64,000 nt of DNA, from positions 320,401 to 384,400 of the forward strand of contig CAVYRL010000004.1 in assembly GCA_963771025.1 (NCBI GenBank), read 5' to 3'. Under the pieces are notes generated by a model, which saw only the letters and a program-made list of their open reading frames with translations, made no database searches and was not told where the DNA came from. The position numbers and the translations under genes were made by a program. This document shows, piece after piece, positions 1 through 7,869 of this stretch; the stretch's first letter is position 1; every line of letters begins with the position of its first letter. The DNA is from Miltoncostaea sp963771025 (GTDB lineage Bacteria > Actinomycetota > Thermoleophilia > Miltoncostaeales > Miltoncostaeaceae).

Positions 1-195
1 ATCCGCAGCGAGCAGCACCTCCACGTCGAGGCCGCCGACGAAGGTGACCAGATCGAGGTCCCGCCGCTCGGCTCGGGCCAGCTCGAGCACCGCCCGCATG
101 GGCTTGCGGCTGAGGCCGATGCCGCCGATCCCGACGGTCGCCCCGTCGGGCACCGCCGCCACGAGGTCGTCCCAGGTGCCGAGCCGCCCGCTCAT
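1..195 (-). CDS. Class I CoA-transferase alpha subunit, IpdA-like (partial, runs off the left edge)
   Basis: Only the first 65 codons are present, read from an ATG at 195 towards the window edge. The protein begins MSGRLGTWDDLVAAVPDGAT and continues with a glycine-rich loop (GIGGIGLSRKPM) and a VTFVGG strand, the usual N-terminus of family I CoA-transferase alpha subunits. The SRKPM stretch resembles what I recall of mycobacterial IpdA, a steroid-ring-opening hydrolase of this fold, more than the second alpha subunit at 24362 does. Its ATG overlaps the TGA of the enoyl-CoA hydratase by 4 bp, so the two are translationally coupled. A beta subunit should follow just outside the window. Family is secure; transferase versus ring-cleaving hydrolase cannot be decided from this fragment. 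Confidence 0.8.
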   Translation of the reverse strand, partial: MSGRLGTWDDLVAAVPDGATVGIGGIGLSRKPMRAVLELARAERRDLDLVTFVGGLDVEVLLAAD

Positions 196-995
196 GCGTG
201 GAACCGGGGCGGACGCCGCTCGAGGAACGCCGCGATGCCCTCGCGCGCCTCGGGCTGGGACAGGGCCTCGACGACCGCGTCGCGCTCGATCGCCAGGCCG
301 CGGTCGAGGTCGCCGCCGCCTCCCTCGTCCAGGCAGCGCTTGATGAGGCGCAGGCCCGGAGCGGGCATCTCCGCGAGCCGCCCGGCGAGGGCCAGCGCCT
401 CGGCCAGGGTCTCCTCCGGCGTCGCGCACGCTCGGGTGACCAGGCCGATGCGCTCGGCGTCAACCGCCGCGAGGCGGGTGCCGAGCATCAGCATCTCGGC
501 CGCCCGCGCCCGCCCCACCAGCCGGGGCAGCCGCTGCGTGGCGCCCCCGCCGGGAATGATCCCCAGCCCGATCTCGGGGAGCCCGATGCGAGCGTCGCCC
601 TCGGCCATCACGCGGAAGTCGCACGCGAGGGTCATCTCGCAGCCCCCGCCGAGCGCGTGCCCCGCGATCGCGGCCACCGTCGGGATGGCCACCCGCTCGA
701 GGCGGCGGAATGTGGAGTGGACCAGGTCGACCTTGCGCCCGGTGGCGCCCGGGCGGAAGTCGTAATCGGCCATCCGCTTGATGTCGGCGCCCGCCACGAA
801 GATCGTGGGATGGGCGCTGGCGATGACGGCCGCCCGCACGTCCGCGGACAGCTCCAGACCCATCACCAGGCGGTCGATCTCGGCGTACAGCTCCTCGTCG
901 AGCGTGTTGGCGGGCGGCTTGTCCAGAGTGCAGACGGCCACCGCGCCGACGGGCTCGACAGAGAAGAACGCGAGTGTGGTGAGGGAGGTATCCAA
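192..995 (-). CDS. Enoyl-CoA hydratase/isomerase family protein
   Basis: This crotonase-fold protein should hydrate a 2-enoyl-CoA intermediate. Both catalytic glutamates of the family are visible, in GGGCEMTLACD and in LPEIGLGIIPGGG, together with the oxyanion-hole stretch FVAGADIK. It heads a leftward operon with the IpdA-like gene, an order like echA20-ipdA of mycobacterial sterol catabolism. The start is uncertain. The longest in-frame option is the TTG at 995 (267 aa, normal family length), but it lies inside the palindromic operator at 992-1010. The next usable codon is a GTG at 941, which would remove most of the first beta strand. A leaderless mRNA or a shifted start is possible. Confidence 0.85.
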   Translation of the reverse strand: MDTSLTTLAFFSVEPVGAVAVCTLDKPPANTLDEELYAEIDRLVMGLELSADVRAAVIASAHPTIFVAGADIKRMADYDFRPGATGRKVDLVHSTFRRLERVAIPTVAAIAGHALGGGCEMTLACDFRVMAEGDARIGLPEIGLGIIPGGGATQRLPRLVGRARAAEMLMLGTRLAAVDAERIGLVTRACATPEETLAEALALAGRLAEMPAPGLRLIKRCLDEGGGGDLDRGLAIERDAVVEALSQPEAREGIAAFLERRPPRFHA

Positions 996-1010
996 ACAAA
1001 CGGCCGGTAG
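992..1010. promoter_or_regulatory. Operator-like inverted repeat (site 1)
   Basis: The sequence CCAAACAAACGGCCGGTAG lies between the leftward hydratase gene and the rightward HMG-synthase-like gene. It shares the CCAAAC left half and the CGGTAG right half with the other sites in this window. It is one of the weaker palindromes, and it overlaps the longest possible start codon of the hydratase. Confidence 0.55.
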
Positions 1011-1094
1011 ACTAGAGATGATTCTCCCACGCGGACCGGCTGTCGAGAAACGTCCGAGACCAGTAAAACCGAATTCAACCACGTCGCGGCGCTC

Positions 1095-2341
1095 GTGGAC
1101 GGCGAGATCCACCTCGCCCACGCCCGTCTGCCGGGGCGCGCCGGACGGCGCGCTCACGCCGACCGGGACGAGGATGCCGTGACCCTGGGCGCGGTGGCGG
1201 CCCAGGCCCTCCTGCTCCGCCACCCCGGCCTTCGTCCCGGCACCCTGGTGTTCGTCACCACCACCCCCCCGTACCGGCTGGGCGGCAGCGTCCAGCCCCT
1301 CGCCGAGCTGCTCGACCTGGCCGACGACGTGGTCGCGCTGGAGCTCACGGCGACCCCGTCCGACGGCCTCGCCGGACTGCGCGTGGCGGCGGCGCTCGCG
1401 GACGGCGAGCGCCCCGCCCTGCTGGTCGCGGCCAACCGCGGGGCCCGCGAGCGCCGTGACGAGGGCGACGGGGCGGTCGCCGTGCTGGTGGGGGGAGGGC
1501 CGGCGGCGATCGAGGTGGCCTTCGGCGCCTCCCGGGCGCAGGAGGGGCGCGAGCGCTGGGCGCTCGCCGACGGGGGGCCCGAGCGCGAGGGCGACCCCAC
1601 TCTGACCGCCGCGCTCCTGGACGAGCGCGTCCGGGACGCCGCGGGGGGGCGGCCCGCCGGCGTCGTCTCGGCGGCCGGCGCGCGCACCGCGGCCCGGCTC
1701 GAGCGCGCTCTGGGGGGGCCGGCGACGCCGTGGCCGGCGACGCCGGCTTCCTCGGGTCGGCGCACGCGCTCGCGCGCCTGCTCGCCGGGGCCGGCCGGCC
1801 ACAGACCATCGTCGCCACCGCCAACGGCATCACCCATGCCGTCAACGCCACGCCCGGCGAGGGTGCCGCCGGCCTGGCCGCCGCCGCCGCGCGGGCGCTC
1901 GCGGCGGGCGCGGAGGTCGAGCGGCCCCCCGATCCCGGGCTCGACGACGAGGGCTTCGCGCCGTACCAGTCACTCCCGCGTGCCCGCCGCGAGCGCGGTC
2001 AGGAGCTGCGGCTCGCCGCGGTGCGCTGCCGGGGCTGTGGGCGCACCGTCTATCCGCCACCGGTCGCCGCGTGCCCCTCCTGCGGCGCGTCCGGCCCTCA
2101 CGAGCCCGCACGCCTCGGGCGCGAGGGGGCGGTGCTCACCCTGACGCGCGACCACGTGTATCCCGACGCCCGGCTGACCATCATGGCGGTGGTCGCGCTG
2201 GACGGCGGCGGCAGGTTCTACGGGCAGGTCGTCCCCTCGGGGGAGGTCGCGGTGGACCAGCGGGTGCGCCTGGTGCCGCGCGTCCTCCACCGCGGCGGTG
2301 ACGTGGTGCAGTACTTCTGGAAGGTGGAGCCGTGCCGATAG
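1095..2341 (+). pseudogene. HMG-CoA-synthase-like protein fused to DUF35 zinc-ribbon/OB domain, frameshifted
   Basis: Two reading frames join at a run of seven G at 1712-1718. The first part (from a GTG at 1095) resembles the thiolase-fold N-terminal part of HMG-CoA-synthase-like proteins. The second frame continues with GDAGFLGSAHALARLLAG and ends in a DUF35 module: a CxxC...CxxC zinc ribbon (CRGCG, CPSCG) followed by an OB-fold. Such proteins act as partners of SCP-x-like thiolases, and the next gene is exactly that, overlapping by 10 bp. No cysteine is visible where the synthase nucleophile would sit (LTATPSDGLAGL), so a structural role is likelier than catalysis. The single-base break in a homopolymer may be a sequencing error. 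The true start could lie slightly upstream. Confidence 0.7.
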
Positions 2342-3519
2342 CCGGAGAGGTCGCGATCGTCGGGACCGCCACCACGCCGTTCGGTGTGCTGCACGACCGG
2401 GGGTACCTCGACCTGCTCGCCGAGGCGGCCCTGGGCGCCATCGCCGACGCCGGCGTGGAGCCGGGGGAGATCGAGGCGGCGTGGCTGGGGACCGCCGAGC
2501 CCATCCTCGCCGGGCTCGTCGGCGACTCGGGCGCGGCGGTCGCCGAGGCGATCGGCTTCGGCCCACGTCCCGTGACCCGGGTCTCCAACTTCTGCTGCAC
2601 CGGCATGGAGGCCGTCCGGGCGGCCGCCCTCGACGTCGCCGCCGGCGAGCACGGCCTGGTGCTGGCCGTCGGCGCCGAGAAGATGCGCGACGTCACCAGC
2701 CGCGGCAGCCTGCTGGCGAAGACCGCCAATCAGACCCATCCCACGCTGGCCAAGGGGCGGACCGCCCCGGGGCAGTTCGCCCTGCTGGCGACCCGCTACA
2801 TGCACACGTACGAGGTCGACATCGCGTCCCTGGCACGCGTCGCCGTGAAGAACCACGAGCACGCCATGCGCAATCCGCACGCCCACTTCCGCGCGCCGGT
2901 GACGCTGGAGCAGGTGCTCGGCGCCCCGCGCGTGGCCGAGCCGCTGGGCGTCCTGGACTGCACGCCCACCACCGACGGCGCGGCGGCGGTGGTGCTGGCG
3001 CCGGTGGCGTGGGCCGAGCGGCACGCCTCCCGCTACGCCGTGATCCGGGGTGTCGGGCTGGCCGTGACGGACGGCTACTTCACCACCTTCTTCCACGAGG
3101 ACGAGGACTTCCTCGGCTTCCGCTCCACCCGGGCCGCCGCCGAGGTGGCCTACCGCCAGGCCGGCATCACCGACCCGCGGCGCGAGCTCGACGTCGTCGA
3201 GTGCCACGACTGCTTCACGATCACCGAGATCGTCAACACCGAGGATCTCGGGATCTGCGGCCGGGGCGAGGGCGTGGCGCTACTCGAGTCCGGTGCGACG
3301 ACTGCCGGGGGCGACACCCCGGTCAACCTCTCGGGCGGCCTCCAGGCCTGCGGCCATCCGGTGGGGGCGACCGGGGTGCGCATGATCGCGGAGATCGCCG
3401 ACCAGGTGACCGGCCGGGCCGGCGAGCGCCAGGTCCCCGGCGCGACGACCGGGCTGGCGCACACCCTGGGCGGACCCGGCGTGGTGAGCGCCGTCGCGGT
3501 CCTCGGCGCGGCCCGCTAG
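2332..3519 (+). CDS. Thiolase (SCP-x/lipid-transfer-protein type)
   Basis: The 395-residue protein carries the thiolase nucleophile region SNFCCTGMEAVRAA near residue 85, a HDCFTITEI motif, and the C-terminal GGLQACGHPVGATGVRM stretch with the catalytic His. Enzymes of this branch release acetyl- or propionyl-CoA from 3-ketoacyl-CoA thioesters of bulky acids such as steroid side chains. It starts with a GTG inside the end of the DUF35-containing partner gene, preceded by GGAAGGTGGAG, so the two are coupled and probably form a complex. An IS110 element begins immediately behind the stop codon, so any original downstream genes are separated from the operon. Confidence 0.92.
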   Translation: MPIAGEVAIVGTATTPFGVLHDRGYLDLLAEAALGAIADAGVEPGEIEAAWLGTAEPILAGLVGDSGAAVAEAIGFGPRPVTRVSNFCCTGMEAVRAAALDVAAGEHGLVLAVGAEKMRDVTSRGSLLAKTANQTHPTLAKGRTAPGQFALLATRYMHTYEVDIASLARVAVKNHEHAMRNPHAHFRAPVTLEQVLGAPRVAEPLGVLDCTPTTDGAAAVVLAPVAWAERHASRYAVIRGVGLAVTDGYFTTFFHEDEDFLGFRSTRAAAEVAYRQAGITDPRRELDVVECHDCFTITEIVNTEDLGICGRGEGVALLESGATTAGGDTPVNLSGGLQACGHPVGATGVRMIAEIADQVTGRAGERQVPGATTGLAHTLGGPGVVSAVAVLGAAR

Positions 3520-4870
3520 CTAGACATCCCACGGCCCCAAGGGGTCAAGCGGCCGCATGCAGCATCTCGCCAGGATGGCCCCAGGCGATCTCTTCGCGGT
3601 ACGTCTCGCGTCGCTCCAGGCAGGCGTGGAGGATCCCGACCCAGCGGTTGGCGAGCTGGCGGGTGGCCTGGGAGTGGGTCTTTCCGCGAGCCCGCAGCGC
3701 GTCGTAGTAGCGACGCGCTCCTGGGCTGGCGGTCAGCGAACTGAAGGCCCAGCGATCACGGGCTGAGGCAAGGCGCCGGTTGCGCGCCACGCGCGCCAGC
3801 ACGACCAGGCTGCGCCGCGACGCCTTGGTGATCGGTGCGGTTCCCGCGTAGGCCTTTCTGCCTCTAGCATCGGCAAAGCGGCTCGGGTCATCCCCGAACT
3901 CGCCAAGCACCCGGGCGCCGAGGACTGGGCCGAGTCCGGCAAGACTGCGCAGGATCTCGGCGTCCGGGTGACGATCAAAATGCTCGGCCAGGGTGCGCTC
4001 GAGCTCGGCGATCTGCTGGTTGAGCGACACGAGCACCGCCACCCGCGCCGCACTGGCGGCGCCAAAGGCATCGGCCACCGCCGCGGGCGCCTCGGGCTGC
4101 TCGGCGCGCAGGGCGCCCTGGATCTCGGCCGCCCGTCGCTCCAGGTTGCGCTCACGGCCGGCGCGGCGCAGGGCGCCGGCGATCCTCGCCCGCGAGAGCC
4201 CCCGGCCCGCCGCGAGCGTCGGGGCGATCTGAAGGATCGCCAGGGCATCGGATGAGGCCAAATCGGTGCCAAAGGCCGAAAGGGCGCCGGGAAAGTAGTC
4301 GCGCAGGGCCGAGCGCAGCCCGCTCACCTGGCGTTGGCGCATCCAGACAAGGCCCTGGTGGGCCCGCGCCAGCACCCGGATCGCGCCTGCCTCATCCGAG
4401 TCTGCGGCCACCGGGCGGTGGTTGTGGGCGTCGGTGCGCACCAGGTCGGCCAAGAGCTTGGCGTCGCCGGCATCGGACTTGGCGCCTGAGGTCGTATGGC
4501 GATCGCGGTAGCGGCTGGCCGCCAGGGGATTGATCGCATAGACCCGGTAGCCGACGCCGACCAGCGATGTCACCACCAGCCCCCGGTCGATCTCGATCCC
4601 GACCACCACATCGGCTGGATCGGCGGCGCTGTCGGCCACCAGTGCGCGCAGCCGCCCGAGCCCGGCGACCCCGGTCGGGAATCGGCCCTTGCCAAGGACC
4701 GTCCCCGCCTCATCCATCACCAGCACGTCGTTGTGGGCCTCGGCCCAATCGACGCCCACGAAGATCATCGCTTGCTCCCCTCGAATCGACCGTCTGCTCC
4801 GAGCCCGAGAAGTGCGCGGCGACCTAATGGATCAGTGCTCGTGCGGCACGCCATCCCACCAGCCGTTGAC
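3520..4870 (-). mobile_element. IS110-family insertion sequence (complete-looking copy)
   Basis: The element holds one transposase gene on the minus strand, with about 25 bp between that gene's stop codon and the thiolase stop and about 100 bp upstream of its start. The outer borders are inferred. The right border is set by the end of the thiolase, and the left by the point near 4870 where homology of the neighbouring older IS110 fragment stops abruptly. A GC hairpin-like stretch (GGCCCCAAGGGGTC) lies at 3533-3546. IS110 elements lack long terminal inverted repeats, so exact ends cannot be read here. Confidence 0.7.
3545..4768 (-). CDS. IS110-family transposase (recombinase)
   Basis: The 407-residue protein has the two-part IS110 architecture. 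The N-terminal RuvC-like DEDD domain shows FVGVDWAEAHND near residue 5, GIEID near residue 58 and the KSDAGDAKLLADLVR stretch near residue 98. The C-terminal Transposase_20 domain contains LAGLGPVLGARVLGEFGDD, with the serine-containing region beyond it. Length matches an intact family member and no frameshift is seen. IS110 recombinases use a bridge RNA transcribed from the element's own non-coding end to choose target and donor sites; here the candidate stretch is the roughly 100 bp upstream of the start (4769-4870). Confidence 0.93.
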   Translation of the reverse strand: MIFVGVDWAEAHNDVLVMDEAGTVLGKGRFPTGVAGLGRLRALVADSAADPADVVVGIEIDRGLVVTSLVGVGYRVYAINPLAASRYRDRHTTSGAKSDAGDAKLLADLVRTDAHNHRPVAADSDEAGAIRVLARAHQGLVWMRQRQVSGLRSALRDYFPGALSAFGTDLASSDALAILQIAPTLAAGRGLSRARIAGALRRAGRERNLERRAAEIQGALRAEQPEAPAAVADAFGAASAARVAVLVSLNQQIAELERTLAEHFDRHPDAEILRSLAGLGPVLGARVLGEFGDDPSRFADARGRKAYAGTAPITKASRRSLVVLARVARNRRLASARDRWAFSSLTASPGARRYYDALRARGKTHSQATRQLANRWVGILHACLERRETYREEIAWGHPGEMLHAAA

Positions 4871-5786
4871 TCCTCGCTGCGGATCCTGCCCGGGTGCGAC
4901 CAGCTCACCAGTATCTGGCTCGAGGTGATCACACCAAGGCCCGGCAGATCCAGCAGAGCGGGACACATCGCACGAACAAGGCGCTCGAGCTCCTTCTCGA
5001 GCGCGGTCGCCTCCTCGGTGAGGTGCTCGACGCGACGAGCGGTGGCGCGCAGGGCAAGAACCGCGGCCCGCCGCTCCTCGTCGTGGCGCTGCATGAGGTG
5101 CAGACGAGCGCAGGTGCGCACGAGCTCCACCCGTGTGAGGCCGCGCAGCGACTCCCGCAGAGCGCTCGGCGCGGTGACGACCAACGCCCTCAGTTGGTTG
5201 ATCGCGGCGGTGCGCGCGGCGACGCTCGCCCGGCGCGCCTGGGCGGCGGGCTCGTCAAGGCGCTGGCGTCGCAGCCAGGCATCGTGGGCACGCGTCCAGG
5301 CCTGCAGGTCATAGACCCGGCCGTGGCGTAGCAGCATCTTGGAGAGGCGATGGCGGGCCGGCATCAGGTCGGCGCGTGCGTCCTCGCGGGCCCGCCATCG
5401 CGGGCGCCCTCGTCGGCCATCGTGGGCACCGCCACCGCAACCAGCTCCCCCGCCCGCAAGAGACGCGCCAGCCGCTCGGCGTCTCGGCGATCGTTCTTGA
5501 CCCGATCCCCGGGCGCGCGCGGGATCAGGCTCGGTGCCGCGACCACGCAGTCGATGCCCGCCTGATCCAGCGCCCGAGCCAGGCCGTAGCCGGTGGGCCC
5601 GGCCTCGTAGGCCGCGCGCACCGGGCCCGGCAACGCCCCGATCCAGCCCACCAAGTCGCCTGTCGCGTGCGGAGCCCGGACCACCCGCACCTCGCCCGTG
5701 CCCTCGTTGATCAGCCCGGCGACCACGCTCGTGGCGTGCACGTCCAGGCCGACGAACGTACCGTTACCCATGTCGGCGCCTCCCAT
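4871..5786 (-). pseudogene. Remnant of a second IS110-family transposase (frameshifted and 3'-truncated)
   Basis: The ATG at 5786 or 5771 opens a RuvC-like domain with TFVGLDVHATSVVAG, YEAGPTGYGLARAL and VKNDRRDAERLARLL. Around 5390 the frame is lost and homology resumes in another frame as ARHRLSKMLLRHGRVYDL, continuing through a helical linker to LLDLPGLGVITSSQILVSW. Homology stops near 4870, where the other IS110 copy begins. The C-terminal part of Transposase_20 is missing and does not reappear beyond the intact element, so part was deleted. This protein differs from its neighbour, so they are two different IS110 elements rather than a duplication. Confidence 0.85.
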
Positions 5787-5878
5787 GACTGTGGCTCTGA
5801 CGCCGGGCTCATCCCCGACGCCAACCCACGATCACGCATGCTGAGGGCGCCGGCACAGATCCCGGCGCTCAATACGGT

Positions 5879-6802
5879 CTAGGTCCGGTCGCCCCGCAGG
5901 AACGCGCGCAGCATCCCGGGCGACCAGGTGTCCTGGTGCTCCCCGTACACCTGCGAGCCGTCGGGCAGGGTCCAGCGCACCATGCAGGCCCAGACGAACC
6001 ACGGCGTGCTCGGCAGCGCGATGCGGCTGATCACCGTGCCGTCGGCCACGACCTCGCGGCCCTCGTCCACGCCTCGGATCCGCACCGCGACGGGGCGTCC
6101 CCGGGGGTCTCTGTCAACCGCGCACGTCGCGTCGGCCAGCGGCCGCGTGCCCCCGTCGCGCAGCGTGAAGGCCGTGAGCACCTCCTGACCCTCGCGCTCG
6201 CGGCTGCGGCGCGTGGCGACGTGGAACCCGGTGCCGTCGGCCGTCGCGCCGTAGCTGTAGGTGAGGAAGTTCTCCTGGCGGCTCTCGCGCCGGGGCGACC
6301 AGGTGCGGTCGCGCATCTCGATGCAGTCGATTTCGAGGCGCTCCCCGTGGAGCACCAGCTCACCGGTGACGCGCCCGAGCTGGTCGAGGTGGCCGCGGCC
6401 CTTGGCCACCACGCCCACGGCGTGGGGCGGGTGGATGGCGCGGAAGGTCATGTCGAGGCGCACCGCGTCGCCGTCGGCGTAGGTGATGCGGTAGGCGGTC
6501 AGCGGCTTCAGGCACTCGTAGGAGAGCCCGTTGGGCAGCGTGAAGCCGGTCGCCTCGATCCCCTCGGGGATCGGCAGGTGCCACCACGTGCGGTAGTAAG
6601 GGAGCTCCCACAGCTCCTCCGCCCCCGGCTCCCAGATGTAGACCCCGCACGACATGATCCCGAGCTCGGGCCGGAAGAGCGGGTAGGTCCACACCACCAG
6701 CCCGCGCTCGGGCACCGCGCCGGCGAACCAGGCGGTCTCGGTCCACGAGCGATCGTCGCTCCGGGGCGGGTGGAAGCCGTCGTCGGCCGCGCTCAGCTCC
6801 AC
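5879..6802 (-). CDS. AttH/hydratase-like lipocalin-type protein (DUF7064/DUF7065-like), copy 1
   Basis: This 307-residue protein, from a GTG at 6802, is beta-rich and lacks a signal peptide. It shares a pattern with three other proteins in this window: an N-terminal half with many aromatic residues, then a conserved arginine-rich turn (here EMRDRTWSPR; GERDRSWG in two of the others) opening the second half. This looks like the two-domain lipocalin-type fold of AttH/kievitone-hydratase relatives, proposed to bind or modify hydrophobic cyclic compounds. It follows the cyclase gene with no room for a separate promoter. It is the most divergent of the four copies. Biochemical activity is unknown. 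Confidence 0.7.
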   Translation of the reverse strand: MELSAADDGFHPPRSDDRSWTETAWFAGAVPERGLVVWTYPLFRPELGIMSCGVYIWEPGAEELWELPYYRTWWHLPIPEGIEATGFTLPNGLSYECLKPLTAYRITYADGDAVRLDMTFRAIHPPHAVGVVAKGRGHLDQLGRVTGELVLHGERLEIDCIEMRDRTWSPRRESRQENFLTYSYGATADGTGFHVATRRSREREGQEVLTAFTLRDGGTRPLADATCAVDRDPRGRPVAVRIRGVDEGREVVADGTVISRIALPSTPWFVWACMVRWTLPDGSQVYGEHQDTWSPGMLRAFLRGDRT

Positions 6803-6807
6803 GTCGG

Positions 6808-7827
6808 CTACTTGATCGCGATCGGGTTGAGCGGCGAGCCCATGCCGCCGGGCAGGTAGAGCGGCGGCGCCACCAGCATGAACTCGTAGACGCCGTCCTC
6901 GGCGCAGTCGGCGGCGAGGGCGTCGAGCTCCCAGAGCTCGCCCAGCGGCAGGCCGAGGTCGACGAGACACGCCACGTGCACGGGCAGGAAGCGTTCGGCG
7001 GGGTCCTCGGGGATCAGGGACTCGACTCCGAGGGTGTCGGTGGCGAGGGCCGACACCGACTTCTCGTGCAGCCAGGGGATCGCGTCGCGGCCGATGCCGG
7101 GCGAGGCCACGAAGTAGGCGTCCCGGTCGTCGCCGTCGCCGAGGGTCCACCACCGGCCGAGGTGACCGGTGCGCACGAGCAGCATGTCGCCGGGCTGCAG
7201 CTCGGTGCCCTGCGCCGCCAGGCTGGCCTCGAGCAGCTCCGGCCCGATGATCTGGTTGTCGGGGCAGAAGTCGAGACCCTGCTGGCGCGCGGGATCGACC
7301 AGGACGGCACGGCCCACGAAGCTCTCGCGGTGGTGCTCGATGCCCAGGAACCGGCCGCCACCGAGCGTGGTCATGCTGCCGGCCCAGTAGCCGTTGTACA
7401 TGGAGTCCTGCCACATCACGTGCCCGAAGGCATCCCACTGGGTCGAGCCCTGGGTGGGCATCTGGAGCATGTCGTCGGCCCACTGGAAGCCGGGGACGTC
7501 GGCGTTCCAGGGGCTTCCGACGACGGCGTCGGACCCCGACATCAGCGGCAGCAGCATCGGAGCCGGGCGCGACGAGAGCGAGGGCGCCGTGCGATCGATC
7601 GGCAGGGCGAGCGAGAAGGCCCTGCCGGTGCGCACCAGCTGGGCGGCGGCGACGCGCTCGGCCGGACCGATCAGGTTCTGGGTGCCGCGTTGATCCTCGT
7701 CGCCCCAGCGCCCCCAATTGTTCGGCCCCTCGGGCCGGTAGCCGCCCTCGACCTTGCCGGTCTCGGCCACCGTGTAGCTCGGCGGCGTCCACCCCACTGA
7801 GTAGCCGCCAGGCTCCGTGCGCCCCAT
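6808..7827 (-). CDS. Cyclase family protein (kynurenine-formamidase-like hydrolase)
   Basis: The 339-residue product of the ATG at 7827, behind a GAGGGAGG ribosome-binding site, fits the metal-dependent cyclase/formamidase family. The core metal-site region reads TQWDAFGHVMW, a common actinobacterial variant of HxGTHxDxxxH, and the C-terminal part contains LPVHVACLVDLGLPLGELW. Such enzymes hydrolyse amides, lactones or ring ketones. The gene sits directly behind operator site 2 and forms an operon with the AttH-like protein downstream. Substrate unknown. An upstream in-frame ATG at 7866 exists but lies beyond the operator. Confidence 0.85.
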   Translation of the reverse strand: MGRTEPGGYSVGWTPPSYTVAETGKVEGGYRPEGPNNWGRWGDEDQRGTQNLIGPAERVAAAQLVRTGRAFSLALPIDRTAPSLSSRPAPMLLPLMSGSDAVVGSPWNADVPGFQWADDMLQMPTQGSTQWDAFGHVMWQDSMYNGYWAGSMTTLGGGRFLGIEHHRESFVGRAVLVDPARQQGLDFCPDNQIIGPELLEASLAAQGTELQPGDMLLVRTGHLGRWWTLGDGDDRDAYFVASPGIGRDAIPWLHEKSVSALATDTLGVESLIPEDPAERFLPVHVACLVDLGLPLGELWELDALAADCAEDGVYEFMLVAPPLYLPGGMGSPLNPIAIK

Positions 7828-7846
7828 GTCCGCCTCCCTCGATTCC

Positions 7847-7860
7847 ACCAAACGATTGGT
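7847..7860. promoter_or_regulatory. Operator-like inverted repeat (site 2)
   Basis: ACCAAACGATTGGT has perfect 5-bp arms (ACCAA/TTGGT) around ACGA and is extended by AGA, giving the TTGGTAGA right end seen at other sites. It lies 19 bp upstream of the cyclase start, a spacing typical of a repressor site over the promoter or start region. Confidence 0.7.
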
Positions 7861-7869
7861 AGACAAAGC

